Source: Ischnura elegans (Eukaryota; Arthropoda; Insecta; Odonata; Coenagrionidae). Taken from it: a DNA stretch of 64,000 bases. Made by a program: the position numbers and the translations under genes. Positions 55,844 through 64,000 of this stretch are shown here, piece by piece (the stretch's first letter is position 1; each line of letters starts with the position of its first letter). A model generated the notes under the pieces. It saw nothing but the letters and a program-made list of their open reading frames with translations. It searched no databases and was not told where the DNA came from. Location of the stretch: the NCBI RefSeq assembly GCF_921293095.1, contig NC_060246.1:12356001-12420000 (forward strand), given 5' to 3'.

Positions 55844-56863
55844 TAAAAAAGACCTACAGTGCTCAAATATGCTACTCGCTACACGACTAGCCGACTCGGC
55901 CGTGTAATGGACTCCCGAACGGTTCAGAGGGATCCGACACGATCGGATTGCCGGCCTAAGGTCCACGAAGGAGGCTCCGATGTCCGTGCAGAAACGACGC
56001 AGCCTCTGGTTTATGCCTTCCACTCGGCTCCAAACCAGAGAACCACGATCGATCCTCGGGACAAGACTACAAATCGAAAGCTCAATGCCGACTCCAATGG
56101 TCCCACCCACCCGCTTCACTTCGGAATTCAGATCCCGGAGGGAATCTAGAATTTCCTCAGATCCACGGAAGGTGGCATCATTGACGCCGACATGAGCCAC
56201 GACCCGCAGTCTGGAGCACTTCGTGCCCCGTACCGCCGCACCAACCGCCTGCGTCGCCTGAGGAACACCGCCACCAGGGATGCACCATGACGTTACACGG
56301 TCGCTTACACCCTCGCGGTCTGCCCTCTCCCGTAACGGGACCATCACACGACGGACATTGCTACTCCCTAACACTATGATCCCCCCCTTCCCACTCTGAC
56401 GCCCCTTCCTAGGTGCCGGTTTCGGGGTAGGAGTAGGCACGTCAGGCACCTCGGAGTTTCCATCCGTCAGCAACTGGTACCTGTTCGAGACGGGGACGGG
56501 ATTTGCCTCAGCATCCCCCAAACCCCGTCTTAGAGTGACACTACCACCGTCCCTCCGAGACACGACCCTCCAAAACTCAGATTTACGGGGTGACGTGACC
56601 CCGTCATCGAGAGATGGACCTCGAGGAAGGCTCTCGATCGACCAGCCGCTATTTGCAATCGGGCGAACCCGTGCAGCCCCTGTGGCACGGCGACCTTTCG
56701 AAGAACCACCCCTCGGACCATTCCCCTCAGCGGTATCAGCCACCCTTTCAAACTGGGCCCGAAGTTCCCGCACCATCGTCTCCAACGCGGTAATGCGGTC
56801 TCCGAGAGCCTCGCATTCACCGGCGTTTTCAACTCCGGCAACGGGTGACCTATTCGAAGGCAT
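55838..56863 (-). CDS. LINE C ORF1: coiled coil plus SGNH-esterase-like protein
   Basis: An intact 341-residue protein, about 86% identical by eye to LINE A ORF1 and collinear without gaps. It has the N-terminal heptad segment (ALGDRITALETMVRELRAQF), the linker, GSSNVRR, PGGGVPQ and HVGVND. At the end the block reads LNRSGVHY where LINE A has LDRSGVHY, so the Asp of the presumed catalytic Asp-His pair is Asn here. This may make the domain non-catalytic or be a late mutation. The start is the ATG after the 5' UTR; the end carries the T_TTT_TTA slippery site. Confidence 0.9.
   Translation of the reverse strand: MPSNRSPVAGVENAGECEALGDRITALETMVRELRAQFERVADTAEGNGPRGGSSKGRRATGAARVRPIANSGWSIESLPRGPSLDDGVTSPRKSEFWRVVSRRDGGSVTLRRGLGDAEANPVPVSNRYQLLTDGNSEVPDVPTPTPKPAPRKGRQSGKGGIIVLGSSNVRRVMVPLRERADREGVSDRVTSWCIPGGGVPQATQAVGAAVRGTKCSRLRVVAHVGVNDATFRGSEEILDSLRDLNSEVKRVGGTIGVGIELSICSLVPRIDRGSLVWSRVEGINQRLRRFCTDIGASFVDLRPAIRSCRIPLNRSGVHYTAESASRVASSIFEHCRSFLE
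55844..55850 (-). promoter_or_regulatory. Putative -1 frameshift site, LINE C
   Basis: ORF1 ends ..TCT TTT TTA GAG TAG, again with T TTT TTA in zero-frame register. The -1 frame continues AGA GTA GAG AGT AGG GCA GAG TGT, identical in its last five codons to LINE A ORF2. The conserved GAGTAGGGCAGAGTGTAG stretch downstream might contribute to a stimulating structure. Confidence 0.6.
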
Positions 56864-56914
56864 CCTATCACTATCGCAACTTTGGATTTCAGAAAAGCTT
56901 ACCTGACGGGAGAT

Positions 56915-57060
56915 ACGCTTAATAGATATTTGAGAGAGTAAAACAAACCGATAAACTTACTAGCTTGTCTCTTTTAAATAGATATTTACGCTTAATAGAT
57001 ATTTGAGAGAGAGTAAAACAAACCGATAAACTTACTAACTTGTCTCTTTTTAAACGTAAA
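56915..57060 (-). repeat. Two 73-bp tandem units in LINE C 5' UTR
   Basis: ACGCTTAATAGATATTTGAG starts units at 56915 and 56988 (plus-strand reading); both continue GTAAAACAAACCGATAAACT and CTTGTCTCTTTTTAAA. LINE A has one matching unit at about 46735-46790, so the doubling is specific to this copy or lineage. Confidence 0.8.
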
Positions 57061-57300
57061 TAAGGGAATGTAGTTACCTGGATATGGATTAAGTCGATTA
57101 ATGGGTTTAAAACTAGAAAACTATATAGTTCCAAAGAAGACTAATTAACGAAATTAAGATATAACTTAACGTGGGACAAATAGATTAACGATAATAATCA
57201 ACAAGAGAGCAAAGACGAAACTAACTAGCTAAAATATAAATTCCCCGCAATATGATCCCCACGAAAGAGCAAAGCTATAAAAAGGGTGATAGACTAACAA

Positions 57301-59386
57301 AAATGTATAAATAAGGGTAAATAAGTAATAAAAGTACTAACAACAATATATAAATACGCGTAAATAGACTTTAAATAAATAAGTATAAATAGACTTTGGA
57401 TAAATAAGTAAAAAAGAGTATATGAGTCCTTGAGATAAAAGTGTGATCAGTTGCAATGCGTTTGGTGAAAGTATATCCTAACACATGAAAAACGCTAACA
57501 AGGCAAAAATATCAAAACCGCACTCGAAAATGCAATGGAAAAACTGAAGAAGAAAAAGGTCAACCTCCTACCCTCTAAATAGTCACTCGAGTTAACCGAA
57601 AGTGGAAGAAACGGATTAGCAAAAGGGATTGATAGCAGGGGGGGAGGTGTGCCTAGCTCTTCAAGGACGCAGGTGTTGTTTTGAGAGGGCTAGGAGTGAA
57701 GGGGTGAGTCAATGACTAACAACAAGAGGGACGGAAGAAACTACCTGTGTTTCAAGGGGAGATATGTGCTAAAATGACCACTACTGGAGAACGGAACGAG
57801 AGTTTTCAAGATCACAATGAGAGTGCTGCGCTACGAAAATTACAATAAAAATCCTAACAGTCAAAATAGACCTCAAAACAACGGTAAAACAAATAATATA
57901 TGAAGAGCTTTATAACAGAAAAAAATATATTAAAACAATATGTATATATATCGTTAGCCTATAATAAGAATTAAGAGTTAGGATTACACACCTGATGTAA
58001 AAGAAAGAGGGCAACTATCACAAAATTACTTAAATAATATTAAGACACTATTCCGATAGAAAAATTAAATCTAAAGCAGCCAAATATATATTCTACTTAA
58101 CGACCGTAACACCAGATTAGTAAAGGCGCAGCGACACAAATAAAGATAACGTGCAAATAACTATGCAATAAATAATACTAAAGGGAAGAGAAAAATTTGA
58201 GATATACGTAAGTTATTATTCTGGGATTCCATCTGAATTCAACCAACCAAGACCTTTCAGTTTTCTACTTCAGTTTTCCCATTTTGGCTGTTCACTTATA
58301 TGGTCTTAACCATCAATATTGAAAGGCGATAAGGTAAGTTAGTGGATTAACTATCGTTTTTCAAGGGCTTTTCCTACCTAAGCATTTCCGTCGTTATAGC
58401 AGTCGGATTTTGCTACGATAAGATTTCATAATTCATCTTGTATGCATTTAATATTCTCGGTTCGTACATGATGACAGCATTATGGTAATATGTGTCTTTT
58501 TTTATTATTTCCAGTAAATCGAGTTCGTGTGAAAGTGGTGGCTTGTCTGTTATACCAGTGAGATTTATTGAAATTCTTCTACATTGGAGAGAGATACTTG
58601 GAATTAATGGTAGGCATATTGAATTTTTTTCAATATTATATACCACTTTATTATGTTATATGCCAAGAAATTGATATTGTTTTGCTTATTATTGATCTTT
58701 ATTTGAAATAGAAGCAAATTTTTTTACGTGTGTGGGGTTATATACTTAAGTTTACGAACTAGCACTAGGGTTTCGCTTGAATCTTTCCTCCTTGAGTTCT
58801 CAAAAAAATCATGTACTAGAGAAAGTACTGAATTAGATGAATGGCACTTTTTTGGTTCAGGTTTTTTTGATGCAGGTCTGGAGATGGAGGTGACGGATTT
58901 ATTTTAGTTTTCCGTAGCATTGAGTTCTTGTTTCCAAATTTACCATTAGATCTCTTATCAGCATCTAAAATCTTACCGTCATTAAATATTCGTTGTGAAT
59001 ATTAGCTTCTTCTGAATACACTTCACGAGTGATCTTCTGGGTATACATGTACTTCGTGAATGGTTGACCATATTAATTTCGCTGTTGTTATTTCTTGGGG
59101 TAGTACTTTGATTGGTTCCTTTGTAACCATAACACGTTTACGTCTCATTGTTACTTGTTATTATTGGTTCTCCTGCCCGTATTCGATAGTATTTTAAACT
59201 GATAAAGTAATCTCGATAGTCTTGCTTCGTAAATATTCACTAAAAATCTATTAACTTTCAATGAGCTCTCCTCTTTGAAACGCCGACAGCTTTTGGTATG
59301 TTCTTTCCTTGGTATCTTGAGGGTGGTAAAAGGTGTTGTAAAGGCTCCTAACTTAATTTTTAACTTCTTCCGAATGTATTTAGTTC
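57301..59386. other. AT-rich stretch, nothing firmly recognised
   Basis: The first part, to about 57850, may still be LINE C 5' UTR or its flank. Short AAATAGACTTT repeats lie at 57363-57412. Farther on nothing is recognised. Confidence 0.4.
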
Positions 59387-59682
59387 ACATCTATATCTAC
59401 ATAATACCCTGCGAGCCACCTCTTTGGTGTTTGGCAGGGGGTGACCAATCACCAGCATGCAATTGGACTCCCACATGAAGACCACACGGTACAAAAAACG
59501 TCACGCATACTAACAAATTATACTACTATATGCTGTTAGAAATAATAATAAAATTAAGAAACATGCATTAATTTTACATAGGTTAGTAGGCTACACTACA
59601 AGTCATGCAATCTATTTATGAGTTTTAACGCTGCCGTTATAGTCTCTTATTGATCGTGGAAAATAGACATTCTAAATCTACC
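59387..59682 (-). mobile_element. CR1-like LINE, 3' end only
   Basis: The minus strand ends with the same 3' UTR as LINE B: tail at 59387-59401, both hairpins (loops AAAGA and TTGG), TAGTAGGCTACACTACAAGT and the last ORF2 codons. About 0.3 kb long, heavily 5'-truncated and several percent diverged. Confidence 0.85.
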
Positions 59683-60095
59683 TGTCAGTTATAACGTCAA
59701 TTAACGATTCCTTGCCATTAGCATATCCCTTCCATAGATAATCGCTTGTAACGCTTAATATCATTACCAGCTGTTTATTTTGCCCTTAAGGACACCTATC
59801 ACCGTCACTTTATTTTTTTCCATAGTTGTTCACGAGGGAATTTTTGAGTCGCATATTTACGTTTGATTAATTGCCTCCGTAACAAAAAAAGAGAAAACAA
59901 TGTTATGGAACATATGGTTGAAGATATGATCAAATAATTGTAACATGGTTGCTTCCTTCTGAGCTATGCTTCCTGAATTTACGGAAGATAGGCGCTCATC
60001 ATCAGAGTTATTGACGTGATTTTGGTCTTTCACAAAGCTTTGGGGTCCAAATACTGGTCTGCTTAGGTCCTTCTTTTGAAGGTTAACCTTGTTGC
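59683..60095. other. Nothing recognised
   Basis: No supported feature. Confidence 0.4.
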
Positions 60096-60594
60096 TTCTG
60101 CCACCAAGGACCGACCGGAGAGACGACGGCGTCCTCACGGAGACCCCTCGTCTCTCATCCCCTTTCCTTGGATGTCCAGATCACCTTGACCTTTCACATG
60201 TTCCTACCTCTCTCATCGATGGCCCTCCCATACTCGACACGCTAAAACTGCCCTTTCCCCACCTCGTCATATGACTCCCGCCCACAGCCCTCGGAGGAAA
60301 CCGGCGATACAAGTCGGGCGAAAGCCTTATAATGAGTTACACTTTTTTATTTACTCCAGCCAGCGGCTCCCGCTGTTGCGGGGTAGTGTTGGCTGGCGGG
60401 AGTGTAGGCTAACGGTCTTAGAGGAGTGGCTCGTAGTACATCCCTTTCGCTCGCTCCACTGACCTACTGCATTAAGTGGCTACGTGGGGAAATTCCTTTC
60501 GGCCATTGTTGGGAAGCATGGGAATTCAATCCCACTTTCCTTTTCTTCTTTCTCCTCCCCCGCTTCTCAGGCTTTTTGCCCGTTTTGTGATTAG
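60096..60594 (+). repeat. 0.5 kb long inverted repeat, left arm
   Basis: Nearly identical to the reverse complement of 63452-63974, apart from a small indel and an eroded outer edge. Inside each arm CTCC-AGCCAGC...CCCGC-TGTT-GCGGG...GCTGGC-GGGAG folds into a stable hairpin. Both arms carry the same 63-residue open frame (SPRRKPAIQVGRKPYNELHF...), with no recognised motif. Confidence 0.85.
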
Positions 60595-61559
60595 TGGCGT
60601 ATCAAGCGCAACGGGTATTTCGATTTGCAGAGTAGGTAATGACTCTCTTCACCGTTAAATTTATGAATTAATGCGAAGGTCATATCTCTGTCTATATTAT
60701 ATACCAGCTGGTAGCAGCTGCTAGCAGACCACCCGACGTTGCTCGGGATGTATAGTACCCAGAGAAGTGGGAAACTTAGAACTTGGATTTCATGATCATA
60801 TAGGGTTTTTATGCCTTCATCTTTGAGCATGTTAAGAGGTGCGCCTCACCCGCGGGATGTCCAATCGCAGATGCTGTAAAAAGTGACGTAAAAAACGGTG
60901 AGAGTGAGATACACCTAAGAACTAACTTCGGTCGCAATCCGTGCAGCTGTATTGAAATGCATAGTGGAGAGACAAACTGACATCCTCTTTTATATATTTA
61001 GATTACCTATATGTATCATATATTTATATATGGAATAAAATTTGCATCATATATGATTATTTTAACACTTAGCTTGCTATGGGCGTAATATTACGCCACG
61101 TGATCTTTCGGTTTTTTACAAGCATAATAGTAAGCCATCCGTCTTTTGAAAAATCTTAGTTTGCCATTTTTTAACATAGCGGTAAACCTCTAAATCTAGC
61201 AAATATATAATATAAATATACATATAAAAAAAAAAATGAAAAAAAAAAACAAAATCAAAATTACCAAACACCCTCCTTGCATTAAAGGTTGGTTGTTAAG
61301 AAATAACACAAATGTATTGGAAATGGTCTGCACTGGGGTACAGTAGTGAGGTCAGAGCGGAAAGTGCTAAACATTTATTTGCAATGATTTTATGTGTTCT
61401 TCTATGCTTAGTACTATACTTCGTAAGGTTGAGAGATACCTGGCTTTAGAATTGTATCAATCATTATATTTCTACATTATTCGCATGCAAAATGAGTTCC
61501 CTCAGCGATAGACGCATGGGAATACGTACAGCTTCGAGAGTTACAAATTAGGGCATATT
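60595..61559. other. Spacer between inverted arms, mostly unassigned
   Basis: CAGACCACCCGACGTTGCTC at 60725 resembles text seen at ends of animal repeats. A-runs lie at 61226-61250. No gene. Confidence 0.35.
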
Positions 61560-62000
61560 GCGAAGGTGGATGGCCGCAAGCTTGAAATGGGGAACGAATT
61601 TATCTATTTGGATATGGTTATTGCCCTGAAGGAAAAAGTTTACCCTATAAATATGTCTCGGGCAGTGAGTGTTCAGAAAGGAGCTACCTACTATCAGATA
61701 AGATTTTATGTTAAAACATTGTCTGAGAGGATAAGGGATGGATTGGCTCGCTGTAGTAAGGTGAGCGATGAAAGAGGGACACGAGTGTGTATGCGGATAT
61801 GGAGAAGGGAAGAAGAAGTGAGGTGTACGATGAGGAAAAGAAACAAGGAAGTGTTCGATTTGGTGGATGAGGAGGGAAAATGCTGGACAATATCGGTAGT
61901 GGGCAGAGTTGGATTATCCGTTTGCTGAAGACTGTTATTAATTGGGATTTGATGGGTATTAGATGGATAGCGAAGGGACGAGGTGGCAGGTTTATTTGTT
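61560..62000 (+). pseudogene. RTE-type LINE, decayed ORF2 tail
   Basis: The plus-strand frame reads DGRKLEMGNEFIYLDMVIAL, then EEVRCTMRKRNKEVFDLVDE, and in another frame SWIIRLLKTVINWDLMGIRW. This matches the order EFIYLG...WT.R..NEEV...W..H.LRH.GLL..VIEG of RTE-like ORF2 tails. Strongly decayed. It lies between the two inverted arms. Confidence 0.45.
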
Positions 62001-62464
62001 TATTTTCGCCACCAAAAATCGCACGAAGGCTTTTTGATTGGTTGACCTCAATAAATAAATGAATACTTGAAGAGGACAAATAAATTACAAATCATGAACA
62101 CTGGGATTGTCTACTAAAAGTGCTATATCTCCTTATGGACTGTGAAAGACATCGGGTCGCTCTGGTGACAGTAGCGGATACAGAAAAACTCAAGGGGGGG
62201 CACAAAATATATCTTGAGTTACTTTTAATTTTATTGTAATAAAAAATGAAGTCACAGGTAAAGTTTAAGAAAGTTTTAATGAAAGTGATTACACACATAT
62301 AAAAGACAATGTCATCATATGATATTGAAAAGTTGCAATTGGAGTTATGAAATGTTTGGCAATACGGGTCCCCATTATTTTTTTGTTTTTAATCATCCCA
62401 TCAGTAAGTGGTGCAAAGTGGCTATTACTGGGAAAGACTAATAAAAGAAGCCATCGAAATCAGG
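62001..62464. other. Nothing recognised
   Basis: No supported feature. Confidence 0.4.
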
Positions 62465-62665
62465 CAGTGGCGTAGCCAGGAATTTCGCTCGGGGGTGGGG
62501 GGGGGCAAAACAAGGGGGGGAAATTTAACCAGGGTACTAACAATAAGTAGAGGGTTTTAAACTAATTTTAACACTTTTCATAATAAAAAGAACTTCATTT
62601 TTCCAAGAAATCTTTTATAAATTCATCATTTTTCAATATTTGGTTTTATTTTGTGATGCAAAGGT
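62465..62665 (+). mobile_element. hAT-type MITE, partial copy
   Basis: Starts CAGTGGCGTAGCCAGGAATT and follows the MITE at 11856-12122 (TTTTAAACTAATTTTAACAC, TTCATTTTTC..GAAA). The right TIR is missing, so the copy is truncated. Confidence 0.8.
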
Positions 62666-63451
62666 AGTGTGCTTTGTCTTTAGCCAAGAATTTTTCCTTA
62701 TGTAATATTCTGCATGGAGTTGTAAGTAACGTATTAGCTTTGCTTTCTCATGTCGAAATTTTCCATTAGTTCATTTTCTACATGGACTTGGTGTGCCGGT
62801 ACATTTAATTCTTATAACCCTCCTCCAAAATCACACTTCTCGCACGCACATCTGATGATAACATTAAATACCAATGAATTTCCTTTTGTTCCATTTTCTA
62901 GCGCTGTTAAGTTTCAATTTTCATGCATATATTTTATTAATTTATTTCGAATGCTCCGTCTCCGAATTCCCCTTAACTTTTTATTTCAATCTATACATAC
63001 CTACCATACCATTCCGAAGTGAGTTAAGTTGGTTCAACTGACTGAACACAGCATAGTTGGTGAGATCGAAGATAATAATCTTATCATCTGTCAAAGTGAC
63101 TCGTGGATCAAACAAATTCTTTGAAAAAAATGTTTTCATAGTAGTTTAGCTCAGTGCACTTACTAATGCATGATATTTTCACCTGCAAATAGCTTTCTAA
63201 GTTACTGGTATTTTATTGATAGAAGAAATTGCTTTTGTGGTCGGCGTTGTAAAAATGTCCTTAGATTTTCCTTTATCAGAATGATTATATTCATTGTCAA
63301 TTTTTCCGCGTTGGCACGATAACAGTCTAGGCTCTGAAAAGAGAATATTCCACTTTTCGTCAAAGGGTCGAATGCAAGAGGACTAGATGGAAGAGTCATG
63401 AGTTCGTCCCATCGATAGTTGATTCGGTTGGCTAATAATTTTTCTCCTCAC
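62666..63451. other. Nothing recognised
   Basis: Open frames are AT-rich and lack motifs. Confidence 0.4.
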
Positions 63452-63974
63452 TAATCACAAAACGGGAAAAAAGCCTGAGAAGCGGGGGAGGAAAAAGAAG
63501 AAAAGGAAAGTGGCATTGAATTCCCATGCTTCCCAACAATGGCCGAAAGGAATTTCCCCACGTAGCCACTTAATGCAGTAGGTCAGTGGAGCGAGCGAAA
63601 GGGATGTACTACGAGCCACTCCTCTAAGACCGTTAGCCTACACTCCCGCCAGCCAACACTACCCCGCAACAGCGGGAGCCGCTGGCTGGAGTAAATAAAA
63701 AAGTGTAACTCATTATAAGGCTTTCGCCCGACTTGTATCGCCGGTTTCCTCCGAGGGCTGTGGGCGGGAGGCATATGACGAGGTGGGGAAAGGGCAGTTT
63801 TAGCGTGTCGAGTATGAGAGGGCCATCGATGAGAGAGGTAGGAACGTGTGAAAGGTCAAGGTGATCTGGAGATCCAAGGGAAGGGGATGAGAGACGGGGG
63901 GTGGGTTGACGATGGGTCTCCGTGAGGACGCCGTCGTCTGTCCGGCGGGTGGGACGGACGTCCTTGGTCGCAGA
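63452..63974 (-). repeat. 0.5 kb long inverted repeat, right arm
   Basis: Reverse-complement partner of 60096-60594. The match begins at CACTAATCACAAAACGGG and ends near GTCCTTGGTCGCAGAA. Confidence 0.85.
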
Positions 63975-64000
63975 ATGGGTTGGGACGCCTTCGGTGAGGA

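Larger units (their letters stand above)
55640..57300 (-). mobile_element. CR1-like LINE C, 5' part (probable 5' end of LINE B)
   Basis: The minus strand holds a 5' UTR, intact ORF1 and the start of ORF2, then stops at the tail of LINE B'. The 5' UTR aligns with that of LINE A at several blocks (TTAGTTT..GTTGATT, TTCTTTG..TATATAG, CGGTTTTGTTTACTCTC). A LINE with a whole 5' end and no 3' end implies a later insertion, and the missing remainder is supplied by LINE B on the far side. The outer 5' limit is uncertain; similarity fades near 57300. Confidence 0.75.

Noticed and set aside
1-64000. CRISPR arrays, operons, bacterial promoters or tRNA genes
   Set aside because: The sequence is eukaryotic. 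No regularly spaced repeats of CRISPR type and no tRNA-like cloverleaf were seen by eye.

Overview
The window is animal nuclear DNA, AT-rich and dominated by mobile elements, with almost no recognisable host gene. An embedded piece of 18S rRNA gene, several mariner/Tc1 and hAT-type relics, RTE- and CR1-like LINEs and a copia-type fossil all fit an arthropod, probably an insect. The species cannot be fixed from the sequence. Apart from the LINE frames, coding evidence is limited to short exon-like stretches.

Layout. 1-7.7 kb: AT-rich DNA with one possible host terminal exon (1677-1781), two RTE-type LINE relics and a dispersed repeat. 7.7-11.5 kb: a 3.76 kb DNA transposon with 32 bp perfect terminal inverted repeats (TIRs) and 4 bp target duplications, holding exon-like pieces on the minus strand. 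11.8-16.3 kb: a hAT-type MITE, a 0.5 kb TIR repeat, and Tc1 and mariner relics. 16.7-19.5 kb: a second large TIR element with a degraded minus-strand gene. 20-31 kb: sparse DNA with LINE tails and small TIR elements. 31.9-34.9 kb: a copia-type fossil split by a GC-rich insert. 36-42 kb: a foldback element, an old direct duplication, a hAT-like MITE and LINE fragments. 44.6-57.3 kb: a nest of CR1-like LINEs. 59-64 kb: LINE 3' ends, a hAT MITE copy and a pair of 0.5 kb inverted repeats.

The LINE nest is the main content. LINE A (46180-51082, plus) is nearly full length, with ORF1 (coiled coil plus SGNH-esterase-like domain) and ORF2 (AP endonuclease plus reverse transcriptase). It sits inside a minus-strand LINE whose 3' half is 44665-46179 and whose next part is 51100-about 52500. 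The 5' end of that same host LINE is probably 55640-57300, because a second element was inserted between: a chimera of pre-rRNA (probable 5' ETS plus the first about 175 nt of 18S) fused to a 5'-truncated LINE (52861-55636). That truncated LINE is almost identical to the LINE it landed in.

The most interesting signal is at the ORF1/ORF2 junction. In both LINE A and the minus-strand LINE C the last ORF1 codons read ..T TTT TTA.., a canonical -1 slippery heptamer in the correct phase. ORF2 lies exactly in the -1 frame and has no AUG at its start. This suggests that these CR1-like LINEs make ORF2 as an ORF1-ORF2 fusion by programmed -1 ribosomal frameshifting.
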